DNA of 64,000 nucleotides, from positions 35,191,080 through 35,255,079 of the forward strand of contig OY997649.1 of assembly GCA_963921795.1 (NCBI GenBank), in the 5' to 3' direction. Position numbers and translations under genes: made by a program. Under the pieces are notes generated by a model. That model was given only the letters and a program-made list of their open reading frames with translations. It was not told where the DNA came from and searched no databases. This document shows positions 1 through 16,490 of this stretch, piece by piece (position 1 is the first letter of the stretch; every line of letters starts with the position of its first letter). Source of the stretch: Nannobrachium achirus (lineage: Eukaryota; Chordata; Actinopteri; Myctophiformes; Myctophidae).

Positions 1-6028
<6,028 letters not shown>

Positions 6029-6904
6029 GAGGACCTAGGATAAGCTGGCTTCCTTTCTCTCCTCAAAGAAGCCCTGCATATCTGCTCTGCCATTACACTA
6101 CTTGTAGCCATTCCCTCCTCCCCACATGCAGCATACCTTTCTTTATTTTGGACCTTGCATGTCAGACTCCCAGTGGTTACTTACAGTATATCCATGCTGG
6201 ATGAAATTGTATCAGATTACCGTATTTTCAGTGGATGACATGAACTGACAACATAACTTTTGGCTATTAGCACAATTTCTCATCTACATTTAAATGGTTT
6301 AAGGCAAAAATATAAACAGCAATGAATGAACGTTTTATTGCAAACTCTGAATCGCTCACTATCATAAGTAGCAGTCCTATCTATTTGTTTTCTCATAGTC
6401 ATATTATTGTATCAATAGGACCAAACTTGACTCAAGGTTTTATGGAGCACAGTATTGTTGCGGCATTAGTTATTTTTCTGAAATATGCAATGTGGGAATT
6501 TATACTAGTTGCACTACAGAGATCCCCAACAAGTAAGTCCTGATAAAATAAGGTTCTGTCATCTAAATGCAACTAAATCACTTCCTGTTATGTAGCTCAT
6601 TGATAGTCATTTGTTATCTCAACTGATCTCATGAACTCCGAAATTTTGCAATGTTTGCAAGCATTTATGATGTCAACATTAAATTAACAAAGTCATTAGG
6701 AATGAAAATTTGTATGACCAGCATGCTGTGTTCAGTATGTCTCCAAGCTATTTCTGTTTGTTGGATCGTTTTGACACTGATAATAACCAACTGCCATTGC
6801 AGCTAGCGAATATCTGAGCTCCTGTACCTGTATAATATACAGTAGTATGTGTATTTAGTGATAAATATATACTATTAAGTGTTAACTCAACTATTTAATG
6901 CCTT

Positions 6905-6910
6905 AATAAA
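6905..6910 (+). terminator. Possible poly(A) signal of lztr1
   Basis: An AATAAA hexamer lies about 880 bp after the lztr1 stop codon, in AT-rich DNA without other genes. It is the first canonical hexamer noticed downstream. A 3' UTR of this length is plausible, but no transcript evidence is available. Confidence 0.35.
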
Positions 6911-7234
6911 TATCTTTATGAAATGAATGATACTGAGCAGGATCAGTGATTCCCTCTTCAGTGTTTACCAGTTGCTGAAATGCAGTAGTAGTAGATTGGA
7001 TTGGCATGATTCTAGCACAATGGGACTCATTCTCTTAGCTGCAAACAGCTTCCAATGCTTGCTGCCAGAGTATGCAGCATCTGACACAGTTTTTTAGTCT
7101 TGGAGCTGAGGCAAATCAGTTTTTTTTGCAATTTGAATCAAAGTACTGGGCACATGGTTCCCTCTGAATAGGACTGAATTCCCTGAAAAAGACCATTGAT
7201 ATATGTGTTACTGCAATTAGCTATTTAGTATCTA

Positions 7235-7301
<67 letters not shown>
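7235..7301. repeat. (TA)n tract
   Basis: About 33 TA units in the lztr1 3' flank. Confidence 0.95.
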
Positions 7302-7305
<4 letters not shown>

Positions 7306-8607
7306 CTCATCTTACGTTATTTCTTAGATCTTAGAGAAATATTAAAAACCCATATTGTCTAAACCCATATTACCCCTTCCAGAAAACAACTACAGATTAA
7401 ACCTTGACCTTTATCTAAACAACCCAGCAGTGTCCTTCAGGAGTTTCAGCTTTCACCGATAGGTAGAAGATAAGCTTGGACAATGGTCCTTACTATGAGT
7501 TGGAAAATTCCTTCTTCTGCAAAGTTATTAAACCATAGATCAGACAGATATTTATCTTATTTTAAATTTGGACTAAGGTTGGATTTGAACAAATGGTTAA
7601 ATTGTTTTATAAACATCAGACCTACTTTAAATTGTTTGTGTCTTAAATAAAAGATTATATGGAATGTCTGTCCAGTGCCAGTAACTCGTTGGTCTCAATG
7701 TCAAAACAAGAGACAAACAAGACTTATGCCATCATTTCCTCATACATAAAGGCCTATACTTATTTACTGTATGAACATTGAGTGTGCCTTTTGAAGTCTT
7801 CATTTGTTTTACTGCATGGTAATACACATTAATTCCATGTGGTTGAATGAAAGATGCTGAGCAAATTGAAAAGCAATATTTTTTTCTTGTTCCTTGCCCA
7901 GTTACACACCAGGATCTATAAAGGCTCACAATGGAATTCACACAGTGTTGAACTCCTTTGGGCTCTTTGTAAGCTATATGAGTACAAGGTGCTATTCATA
8001 GTCTTGGTACTTGAGACACTTGGCAAATCAACAGATTTTCTCTAGATTTCCTTCGAGAGGGGAAAGCCTTGACTTCAATAATGCCCTAATCTCATATCAG
8101 TGAGATATCAGTGACATCAGTAAATTGTTTCATCAGTAATAATTACACCTTTGGAAGAAAGCCATGGGCACTCAGCGACCCATAGAAATGAGCCATTATG
8201 GTCACCCTTGGGATTGCGCTTCTTCTCTGCTTTTCTTTTCTTCTTTTGCTTGTTCTCCCAAAGCCCAGCTTCCTCATGTTTCCTTCATTTGGGGCTACTT
8301 GTGCACGCATTCAGCCCATATTCCCATCGGACATATTTGGTTTCATCTTAAAACAGTGTTCATTGTTCAGTGTAACAGTATTTATCATGAAGACAAGAAG
8401 ACAGAATGTCTGTTGCAATGCCACAAACACTGGATTATCTCTCTCCTGTCACTCAGGTGTGTTTTATTAAGGAGTTTTTGACTAGGTGGGCTGACTGGGT
8501 CGGTCCAGCTACGGCAGCAACAGGTGGGATGGGCTACAAAGCCTCTTAGAATATTTTCCTAGACCTGAACAGAAGAGCAGAAACAGCAATAGAGAAAGAG
8601 AGTGTGT

Positions 8608-8615
8608 GTATGTGG

Positions 8616-8646
<31 letters not shown>
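8608..8646. repeat. (GT)n(GA)n tract just 5' of the claudin-like ORF
   Basis: Purine-alternating microsatellite directly before the chosen start codon, probably in the 5' UTR. It creates a spurious N-terminal extension rich in R and E. Confidence 0.8.
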
Positions 8647-8647
<1 letters not shown>

Positions 8648-8662
8648 CAACGACAAAAGAAG

Positions 8663-9319
8663 ATGGTTTTTCTGACAACTAAAATGATGCAAAGAACTGC
8701 ACTTTTTGTGACATTTGGGGGTCTGGTCACTTCTCTCATCACGGCCTTCCTTCCACTGTGGAAGACAATGAACTCTGAACTGAATGAAGTGGAAAACTAC
8801 TACTCTGGTCTGTTTCACGCGTGCGTCTTTACAGAGGAGGTGGGAGTGCAGTGTAAGGCCTACGAGTCCATCCTAGCACTCCCCATGGACTTACAGATCT
8901 CCAGGGTGCTTATGATGGTGTCCATAGGTACTGGCGCTCTAGCAGTGGTGGTGGTCTTTCCAGGACTGGAAGGGGTGGAGGTCTGCTCTGGGCAGCAGGG
9001 GCTGAAGAGGGGGCTCATCATCTTTAGTGGGGTGCTCTCCTGGGTGTCAGCACTCACCACTTTGGCCCCTGTCTCCATAGTGGCCTATACTACTGTGGTG
9101 GAGTTCTGGGATGAGAACTTACCTGATGTTGTTCCACGTTGGGAGTTTGGGGAGGCAATGTTCTCTGGATGGTTTGCAGGTCTGGCGTTGGCCATCGGCG
9201 GGACCCTCTTTTTCATAGCTGTGTGTATGGGGGACTATGATCAGCGATCACCCAGCCTTCCAAACACACCTCAGATGAACCAAAGGACAAAGCACTACCT
9301 AAAGACAGAGGTTTTATAG
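8663..9319 (+). CDS. Claudin-like four-pass membrane protein, single exon
   Basis: Claudins form tight-junction strands between epithelial cells. This intronless frame gives 218 residues, a normal claudin length, with four hydrophobic segments near residues 11-32, 84-105, 121-145 and 172-196. The first extracellular loop carries the family pattern: a Trp after TM1 (FLPLW), then GLFHAC, nine residues, and a second Cys before KAYESILALP. The second loop and TM4 read PRWEFGEAMFSGW, the usual E-F-G...GW signature. The GLW of the consensus is GLF here. The tail ends KTEVL rather than the common YV, so a class I PDZ ligand is not obvious. I chose the ATG at 8663 because an upstream in-frame ATG at 8606 would add residues encoded by a (GT)n(GA)n tract; the downstream Met at MMQR is also possible. 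Which claudin number applies cannot be decided from sequence alone. Confidence 0.88.
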   Translation: MVFLTTKMMQRTALFVTFGGLVTSLITAFLPLWKTMNSELNEVENYYSGLFHACVFTEEVGVQCKAYESILALPMDLQISRVLMMVSIGTGALAVVVVFPGLEGVEVCSGQQGLKRGLIIFSGVLSWVSALTTLAPVSIVAYTTVVEFWDENLPDVVPRWEFGEAMFSGWFAGLALAIGGTLFFIAVCMGDYDQRSPSLPNTPQMNQRTKHYLKTEVL

Positions 9320-11270
9320 CTTTCTTATTGTCAAATGTGTGTGTTCTAAACTGTTCATGCTTGATTTCTTGATTTCAGTGGCATGGAATTTGCAAAAGAT
9401 TAAGATTGACACATTAGCAGTGAGATGGCAAAAGTCACTTTTGCAATATTTCAAAAGCCATACTTTTGTGTTTTGATAGCCATCTGTTTTTCATGTGCTA
9501 ATCTCAGTGAAAATCTTGTTGAATTTCCCTCTTCTGATACATTTCTTGCTGTAAACAGTCAAGTAGCCTACCTTGTGAGAGAGAATTACAAGTGAGGAAT
9601 TGTTGATTATCCAGATTCAGTTAAGGTACTACTAGATTATGACAAGGAAGTAGACATCCAGGGTACTGGAAGGCGTATTTACATCTCTTACAAGTCAAAG
9701 TAGAAATAGGCAGATATGCAACATAATTCTAATCAAAAATGTCAAGTAAAGGTAAAAATTGTGTATTTGCTGCTAAATGTTTGTCAGTGTGTAAATCTTC
9801 AGATAAAAGGGTTGGTGGCCCAGCTATCTATGTTCTGATTGTTTTCTTGTAAAGTTACCTCAAAAGAGTTTAAAAGGTGTCATGAACTGATCATTAAATA
9901 AGCCTTTTCCATCACATTATATGAACTGCTTGTGTATTTATGTTGCTTCCTAAAAGTTCAATAATGAACAGTGTCTATCAGTGCTTCGATACATCATAGG
10001 CTACTTACCTCAATCCTGGTCATACATGGTGACTGAAGTTTACAATGTGGAACACTGATCTGAACAAGCATCGCAATGTCCAAGATTAATTGCCCAGAGA
10101 AGATAAATTCTATCCAATACTGCCATGAGTCTCTTATGTCTACAGCCAGAGTAAGAATGAATAGCTTAGTTTATTAAGAGTTGCATTCCACTGCCGCAGC
10201 TCTTCTGTGTTGTATTTCGTTTTGGGGAGGGACTTGGCACCATGAGGTTGCTTGAATCCTTAACCACTTAATCCCCAGCATCTGTATTGTGGGGAAAGCT
10301 TTCGCTAAAAGTAGCAGATCGACAAGCTCACATTACAGTGTTGTGAGCTTGTCGATCAGCCTTCTCCACAATAACAGAAAACAGAAAAAACACTAGTATA
10401 GAACACTGAGGATTTATGGACAAAGGCAGGGCCCTGAGCTATTTTAGCTATTTCTAAAATACAACTAGGCCTAAGTTTAGTTTGATTTAATTCCTGTGTT
10501 TCAGGTGTATGCCGGTAATATTTGCAATATTTTAAATTCATAGCCCCTTTTCTATTGTAGATAATCAACATGCACTTTTCTTTCTTCCATGCAGGTAAAT
10601 AGAAATATAATTAAAGGCAAGTATCTTAATTCCCAGGCCAACAGGTGAGGTGAGTATATTAACTCTTTAGGCTAGCACTTCAACAAATCAGGTTACCACA
10701 AACATAAATGAATGCCTCTATTATTTAAATACCCAGAACTCAATGTCAGGCAGTTATAAAAAATTATATTGAATTAGACAAACACATAAACATACAACAA
10801 CATGAATGTCTTTTTTTCAAAATAGAAAACAAAAAATAATTCCCAACCCTAGTTGTCAACCAACAATTATTATTCCAATTGAACAAAAGAATACCTTTTG
10901 TATTACTTAAAATCAATTGAACAATATACCTTTTTGAATTAGGCCTATATTAAATTAACCCTATTTTAGATATATATAAAACACCCCTATTCAGATTATA
11001 AAATAACCGGTGGATTACCTCAATAAAACAAAACTTCAATTTCAAAGAACAATATATCAACCTCAAATGAAATCACACTTGTGAAATGTTAATGTGAGCT
11101 GGGCTGGGCCCACAGTCATTCACACCTTACACCTAAGATACAATTTAGAATGTATTCAATTTAAACAAAAAAAACCCTGGTTGCAGGCCTGTAGTGATGC
11201 TCGTGTAGCCTACGTTGTGCCCGAAAACGGAATAGCCCCATCACCCTCCTGAGCTAGGAAAATAAAACAA
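9320..11270. other. Intergenic DNA downstream of the claudin-like gene
   Basis: AT-rich, no convincing coding region. The early part is probably 3' UTR (an ATTAAA lies near 9893). It contains a hairpin-module copy at 10310-10362, preceded by TTAACCACTTAATCCCC at 10260, which matches the left end of the TTAA-bordered family. Nothing further was recognised from 10.4 to 11.27 kb. Confidence 0.5.
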
Positions 11271-12429
11271 TGGTAGGGGAGAGCCTGCACGATTGTAACG
11301 TTTTTCATATTTCAATATTTTACTCAGAGATTCTTTCACCTACATATGTAATATTTTCAGGCAAAGGACTTACACATGTCTGCTATCTTAAACCACTTCA
11401 AGTTTTTCAATTGATAAAACAGGTCATGAGTTATTAAACCGAGAGTGGACGCTGTTCCGATGTTACATTTGAAGCCCACACGGGATTAATTGTAACAGCA
11501 TGATTTACAAATGTAACACAGCTAAAGAACCATAATAAACAAATATTTTTTTGATTAAATCAATTATATTACATTCAAGCAACTCTTTTACATTGTTTTC
11601 ATACCAAGTGTGATAAGATACTATATCATACTTTAGGAAAATATTAAATATTACAAGATGTACCAGTTTAAGCGTTTGAGTGAATTCCATGGGAAAATAC
11701 ATTGATTACCTAAATAAATAGCAAGTTTGATTAATTCAACATGTTATACATCCCTAATCTGACTTAAAATACACTGTAATTGAATGTCAGCTGACTGAAC
11801 ACAATATTGGCCAATATGTCAAATATTTCAATATGATATTATCATGTTAAATTGTGTTACAATTGAACCGTTTTGGCACCCCTGCTTTGACGTTGCCTAC
11901 AGAACAGAACTAACATGCATAGCAAGTTAAAACGATGTAAACTAATGAAGAACAGATACATGCAGACAGCCATCTAGATTTTATCTCCGCAACATTAAAG
12001 AAAAGATTTGCAGACCAAAGATACTCAAGGTGAAAATTTTTACGCATTTTGAGAAATACCAGTTTTTCTGCAATAACTCGGTCTAGGCTGGATCATAGAG
12101 CTATAATAATAAGGGCTGGATACAAATAGTTCTTACTTCCTGGAGACGTTCATTACGGCCCTGGTCACAAACTGATAATAATAATAATAATAATAAAACT
12201 TTATTTGTATAGCACCTTTCATGACATGAAATGCAGCTCAAAGTGCTTTACAGAGCATAAAATGAAGCACACGTGCTTAACAGAGAAAAAGTAAAATAGA
12301 AATAAAAAATACATAAAAAAGAGATAAGTAAAATGATTACAATAAAGCAAGAAAAAATAAAAGCATAGAACATTGAAGAACAATTTCAGAGCCGTGCGGA
12401 CGTCAATAGCAGCATAGGGATTAAAAAAT

Positions 12430-15400
12430 TTAGCTAAAAGCAAGAGTAAAGAAATAGGTCTTGAGCTGTGCTTTAAAGCTATCCACCGAGGCTGCCTGTC
12501 TTAGGTGTAGTGGTAGTTTATTCCAAGCTGTCGGTCCATAGAAGCAGAAAGCTGCCTCACCATATTTTTTATATGTCATTGTTGGCACCTCAAGTAGGTC
12601 TGCACTAGAGGACCTGAGTGGGCGGGTTGGAACATATCTATGCAGGCAGTTATAGAGGTACGAAGGTGCCAGACCATTTAGAGCTTTATAAACAAGTAAA
12701 AGAATTTTAAAATCAATCCTAAAAACAACCGGGAGCCAGTGTAGCGACGCTAAAACTGGAGTAATATGTTCTCTTATCTTAGTTTTTGTTAAAACTCTGG
12801 CTGCTGCATTTTGAACAAGTTGTAATCTGTCAGTTGTTTTCTTTGGTAGACCAGAGAGAAGTGCGTTGCAGTAATCAAGCCGAGAGAAAACAAAAGCGTG
12901 GATCAGCGTTTTTGCATCGTTCAGCGACAGATAGGCTCTAATTCGCGCAATATTTCTAAGGTGAAAGAAGGCAATCTTCGTGACATGATTAATGTGTGTA
13001 TTAAAATTTAATTCAGCATCAATGATCACCCCCAGGTTCTTAACAGAGGTGTTATTTTCTTTAGCCAGGTTACCAAGTCTATTTATTATTGATTCTCTCT
13101 GGGCAGTAGAACCTATTATGAGAACTTCTGTCTTGTCCTCATTTAGCTTGAGAAAGTTCTCACTCATCCAGCATTTTATGCTGGACACGCACGTCAGCAA
13201 TGGGTCTAGAGCACAGGGGTCGTCCGTAGCCACCGAAAGGTACAACTGGGTGTCATCAGCATAGAAATGGAAATTCACACCGTGAGCGGAAATAAGTTCT
13301 CCCAGCGGCAGTATATAGAGGGAGAATAATAAAGGACCAAGAATCGAGCCCTGTGGAATACCAGAGCAGATGTTGTGTTTGTTTGACTCGAAGTCAGCTA
13401 GATTAACAGAGTAGCTTCTGCCTGTCAGATAAGAGCAAAACCAGGACAGAGCTGTACCTGACAGTCCTACCCAGTGTTCGAGACGTTGTATTAGAATTGT
13501 ATGGTCAATTGTGTCAAAAGCCGCCGATTGGTCCAGCAGTAGGAGAACGGACACATCTTTGTTATCAGCAGCCACCCTAAGATCATTAATAACTTTTAAA
13601 AGTGCAGTTTCTGTGCTGTGTCCTTTCCTGAAGCCGGATTGGAATTTGTTGTGCACCTTATTGTTCTGCAGAAACACATCCAATTGATGAAAGATAATTT
13701 TTTCTAGGACCTTGCCCAGAAAAGGCAAATTAGAGATGGGTCGATAATTATCCAGCACGGACGGGTCAAGGTTGGGTTTTTTGAGTAAGGGTTTAACTAC
13801 AGCCGTTTTCAGTGAGTCTGGAAAGACACCTGATTGTATAGAGCTGTTTACTATTTTTAGGATATCTTCAATAACACAGTCTACAACCTCTTTAAGAAAC
13901 GGCGTGGGTATTGCATCCAGCGAGCAAGAAGACGATGTCATTTGCGATATGGTTTTACGAAGTTCCTCTTCATCAATTGCACAAAATGATACTAGGCTCC
14001 CCCTAGATTTATCGATGCTTTTACACATGGCACCATTAACCGCATTTGCATTTGTGACAGTATTATTCGTAATACCAGCTCGAATGTTAACAATTTTGTT
14101 GTCAAAGAAGGATGCAAACTCATTACACTTTGCTTTAGAGGCAGGGAGTGACTGCTTGTAGGACTGGGGGGGGTTTAAAAGGCGTTCAATGGTAGAGAAT
14201 AAGACCCTAGCATTGTTCTTATTCTCATTAATAATTCCGGAAAAATAGGCCTGCCTAGCCAGACGCATGGTTTTATTATAGGTGGCTGTTGACGCCTTAA
14301 ATATCTGTAGGTGGATTGTTAATTTATTTTTTCTCCAAGCTCGCTCTGCTCTGCGGCATTGTTTTTTGAGTGAACGTATATGATCGTTTATCCAGGGTGT
14401 TACTTTGGAATTATATTTCTTTTTAGTTTTCATAGGAGCCACTATATCCAGAGCTGACTCCAATTTAAGATTAAAACGTTGAACCATATCATTTACTGAG
14501 GGAATATCCGGAAGGCGGGGTGCACACGCAAGAAGGCTGGCAAACTCTTCTGCTGCCGAGGAACCGAAAAATCTCTTTTTTATAGTATATTCTCTATTGT
14601 TTTTTTCTAGATCAGAGACAGTCATATTAAAACACAGTAAATAGTGGTCTGATAAATCAGGCTTAGCGATAATCCTGTCCATAGAAATATTTAGCCCTTT
14701 AGAGATCACAAGATCAAGGGTGTGGCCTTGATTGTGGGTTGGCCCGGTAACATGCTGATCAAAATCAAGGGAATGCAGTAACTGTAAGAAACTCATAGCT
14801 GTAAGATCAGTAACAGTGTCCACATGCAAGTTAGTATCACCAGCAATAAGGGTTCTCTCATAGTCCGTGGAACAGATAGATAGAAGTTCAGATATTTCTG
14901 TAAGAAATAAGGCTTTGCTACATTTTGGTGGGCGATATATCGTAATCATTAGAACAGAGGATTGACTCTCAAATAAGTTAGCTTGATATTCAAAGGATGA
15001 AAAACTTCCAAAGGACAGGCACTTGAATTTAAAAATGTCAGAGAAAATGTATGCCAAGCCTCCGCCTCTTTTTCCTTCGCGCACTGATTGAATAAAGTGA
15101 TAGTTTGGTGGGCAGGCGACACCAAGTGCAAAAGCTCCATCGTTGCCCAGCCATGTCTCTGTTAAAAAGATTATATCTAATTTCTCTTCACAGATTATAT
15201 CATTTACAGAGGAGGACTTGTTTAAAAGTGACCTGATGTTAAAAAGTGCCAGGTTTATTTTATGACATTTTACTGTACTATAGCCCCTACAGGGAATGTA
15301 AGTTAAGTTAGCTAAATTAGCAGAGCCACTGCTTATCCTGGACTCTCTATTTGAAATTACAGTAGAAATGTTGTGAGCCTGCTTAATAAAAGCGCTTGAA

Positions 15401-15453
15401 GGAGCATCGGGTCCAGATACGTTAGTTGCTGGGTATAATGGACCCAGCTGACA
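12430..15453 (-). CDS. L2 LINE ORF2: endonuclease and reverse transcriptase
   Basis: Copies element RNA into genomic target sites. The frame is open for 1007 codons from just after the TGA at 15454-15456 to the stop at 12430; the first 123 codons have no ATG. An APE-type endonuclease comes first: KINLALFNIRSL, the catalytic-Glu motif FLTETWL, GDTNLHVD and SDHYLLCFN. The reverse transcriptase follows: YRPISNLPFLGKVLEKI, GFRKGHSTETALL, DQSAAFDTIDH, SGIPQGSILGPLLFSLYI, and the catalytic YADD at 13252-13263. The C-terminal region ends HWLPVVFRIDFKILLLVYKA, then AFCFYGPTAWNKLP, as in fish L2 proteins. All key catalytic residues are present with no frameshift. Starting only at the GTG at 15084 would remove the first part of the endonuclease, so that start is unlikely to be real. 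Confidence 0.93.
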   Translation of the reverse strand, partial: CQLGPLYPATNVSGPDAPSSAFIKQAHNISTVISNRESRISSGSANLANLTYIPCRGYSTVKCHKINLALFNIRSLLNKSSSVNDIICEEKLDIIFLTETWLGNDGAFALGVACPPNYHFIQSVREGKRGGGLAYIFSDIFKFKCLSFGSFSSFEYQANLFESQSSVLMITIYRPPKCSKALFLTEISELLSICSTDYERTLIAGDTNLHVDTVTDLTAMSFLQLLHSLDFDQHVTGPTHNQGHTLDLVISKGLNISMDRIIAKPDLSDHYLLCFNMTVSDLEKNNREYTIKKRFFGSSAAEEFASLLACAPRLPDIPSVNDMVQRFNLKLESALDIVAPMKTKKKYNSKVTPWINDHIRSLKKQCRRAERAWRKNKLTIHLQIFKASTATYNKTMRLARQAYFSGIINENKNNARVLFSTIERLLNPPQSYKQSLPASKAKCNEFASFFDNKIVNIRAGITNNTVTNANAVNGAMCKSIDKSRGSLVSFCAIDEEELRKTISQMTSSSCSLDAIPTPFLKEVVDCVIEDILKIVNSSIQSGVFPDSLKTAVVKPLLKKPNLDPSVLDNYRPISNLPFLGKVLEKIIFHQLDVFLQNNKVHNKFQSGFRKGHSTETALLKVINDLRVAADNKDVSVLLLLDQSAAFDTIDHTILIQRLEHWVGLSGTALSWFCSYLTGRSYSVNLADFESNKHNICSGIPQGSILGPLLFSLYILPLGELISAHGVNFHFYADDTQLYLSVATDDPCALDPLLTCVSSIKCWMSENFLKLNEDKTEVLIIGSTAQRESIINRLGNLAKENNTSVKNLGVIIDAELNFNTHINHVTKIAFFHLRNIARIRAYLSLNDAKTLIHAFVFSRLDYCNALLSGLPKKTTDRLQLVQNAAARVLTKTKIREHITPVLASLHWLPVVFRIDFKILLLVYKALNGLAPSYLYNCLHRYVPTRPLRSSSADLLEVPTMTYKKYGEAAFCFYGPTAWNKLPLHLRQAASVDSFKAQLKTYFFTLAFS

Positions 15454-15849
15454 TCAACGGCTAAACGTATTGTCCAGCTGGGAGGCCTGGGTCTTCAGTC
15501 GTTGTGGTCGTGGAGGGATGGGTGGGGGCGAAAACACCCAGGCCACAGATTTCTGGGGCACGGCCGGGGCAATTTCAGGCGTTTTCAGGGATGGTGGTTG
15601 TGGTGCCGGGCGTTTGTCCTGTGGTGGTTGTGCCGCCGGGCCATTGACCGTGTGTCTGGCCGGGGTCATTTTTAACGCAGTGTTAATGAGTTCATTCATT
15701 CCATTCGTGAATTCTAGAAGAGGCATTGGAGATAGTGAGAAAGAGGAGGATTGGGGTGATGGGGCGGTTGTACCCGCCCCCTCCTCTTCCTCTGTCAACT
15801 CTCCGTTGTCAGTTGCCAGTTCACTTTGCTCACTGTTCGGGCCAGCCAC
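15454..15849 (-). CDS. L2 LINE N-terminal proline-rich segment (ORF1-like), ends in in-frame TGA
   Basis: 131 codons starting MAGPNSEQSEL. It is acidic (ELTEEEEGAG), then rich in Pro, Ser and Gln (KRPAPQPPSLKTPEIAP, PPPIPPRPQRLK), and ends DNTFSR. The stop is in the same frame as the endonuclease/RT, so one TGA alone separates the two parts. No CCHC knuckle, esterase or coiled coil is visible. It could be a real short ORF1, the N-terminus of a single polyprotein broken by a point mutation, or a segment joined by readthrough. It begins only about 20 bp from the A/T run at the element edge, so its 5' UTR looks truncated. Confidence 0.65.
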   Translation of the reverse strand: MAGPNSEQSELATDNGELTEEEEGAGTTAPSPQSSSFSLSPMPLLEFTNGMNELINTALKMTPARHTVNGPAAQPPQDKRPAPQPPSLKTPEIAPAVPQKSVAWVFSPPPIPPRPQRLKTQASQLDNTFSR

Positions 15850-15868
15850 GGCTGAAGCAGGGAATCCA

Positions 15869-15869
<1 letters not shown>

Positions 15870-15903
<34 letters not shown>
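15870..15903. repeat. Poly(A)/poly(T) run at the LINE 5' edge
   Basis: About 34 consecutive A on the plus strand, followed within a few bases by a T-run. It marks the junction between the LINE and flanking DNA. Confidence 0.9.
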
Positions 15904-15906
<3 letters not shown>

Positions 15907-15914
15907 CCTTTTTT

Positions 15915-15991
15915 TTTTATGCGATGCGATGACGTCATGATGGCATTGACCATTTTTATGCGATGCGATGACGTCATGATGGCATTGACCA
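15915..15991. repeat. Two tandem 39-bp units, each with a TGACGTCA palindrome
   Basis: The unit reads ATGCGATGCGATGACGTCAT, then GATGGCATTGACCA, and occurs twice with only spacer changes. Each copy includes the 8-bp CRE-like palindrome TGACGTCA. It lies just outside the LINE, inside the proposed older TIR element. Confidence 0.85.
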
Positions 15992-16244
15992 ATAAGGAGA
16001 TAATGTGCTTGTTACAATTATGAAGCGTTACAATTGAGGTGGCTCTCCCCTACCTTTATGCGATGAGTGTCTATGTGGGTGATGCAACAGTTCAGAGCCC
16101 CTCTCCTCTCCAGCAGCGCACCTCCGTTGGTCCGTCCCGAAGTCCTAACAGGGAGAACAGCAGATAGGGCCTATAGGGAATATTATCAGAATAATGTCAA
16201 ATTTGGGATAAAAGGCTATCGGTCTTGATAGCGCAGCAGTGAGC

Positions 16245-16490
16245 TGGAGCCTGGATGCAATCTTACCTGATGGGGAGAGAAGAACAGGTGGTGGAGGTGA
16301 ACGGTACCCCCAAATTGCAGGTTGAAAAGGCCCTTAGCTCTGTACTAAATAAGATCTAAACCTGGCTCAATGACAACAAACTATCAATACACCTGGTTAC
16401 AACCGAATCCATCCTCTTTGGGTCAATTCCTAACCTCAGCAAAGGTCGATTCACAATTAAAGTGGGTGACAATGTAATAACAAGAAAAGA
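16245..16490 (+). pseudogene. Decayed reverse-transcriptase fragment
   Basis: Plus-strand reading gives VEVNGTPKLQVEKALSSVLN, a stop, then TWLNDNKLSIHL, TESILFGSIPNLSK and FTIKVGDN. This is the region just after the YxDD block in LINE reverse transcriptases (…W…NKLSLN..KTE…FG). The in-frame stop and lack of flanking RT motifs mark it as a relic. Confidence 0.6.

Larger units (their letters stand above)
6029..8606. other. lztr1 3' flank and intergenic DNA
   Basis: Probably holds the lztr1 3' UTR, then AT-rich DNA with a (TA)n tract at 7235-7301. Short open frames at 7.7-8.5 kb have low-complexity content and no recognisable domain. The last few hundred bases should include the promoter or 5' UTR of the claudin-like gene, but no convincing TATA box or other site was identified. 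Confidence 0.5.
12175..15870 (-). mobile_element. L2-clade LINE, near full length
   Basis: Non-LTR retrotransposon on the minus strand. The 3' end carries the short stem region typical of fish L2-like LINEs (AAGCACTTTGAGCTGCAT, then GTGCTATACAAATAAAG) and ends in a (TTA)n tail at about 12178-12196. The coding part (12430-15849) is open except for one TGA. Just beyond the 5' coding end lies a 34-base A-run (plus strand, 15870-15903). A target-site duplication could not be defined. A retained 3' tail, all catalytic motifs and only one stop suggest a young copy. Confidence 0.9.
11272..16055. mobile_element. Possible TIR element split by the L2 LINE
   Basis: GGTAGGGGAGAGCC followed shortly by TTGTAACG starts at about 11272. 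Its inverted counterpart (CGTTACAATT, then GGCTCTCCCCTACC) ends at about 16055. The two ends match over about 29 bp with several mismatches. Further GTTACA/TGTAAC words occur at 11.46-11.51 and 11.86 kb. The simplest reading is an older DNA element or foldback that later received the LINE. No transposase frame was seen and no clean target duplication was found. Confidence 0.4.

Noticed and set aside
8164..8481. Plus-strand open frames before the claudin-like gene
   Set aside because: No domain, no splice logic; most likely 5' UTR or intergenic.
12992..14161. Plus-strand frames opposite the LINE
   Set aside because: Shadows of the reverse-transcriptase coding strand.
15795..15992. Minus-strand frame with a phenylalanine run upstream of the LINE
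   Set aside because: Product of the T-run and the duplicated 39-bp unit.
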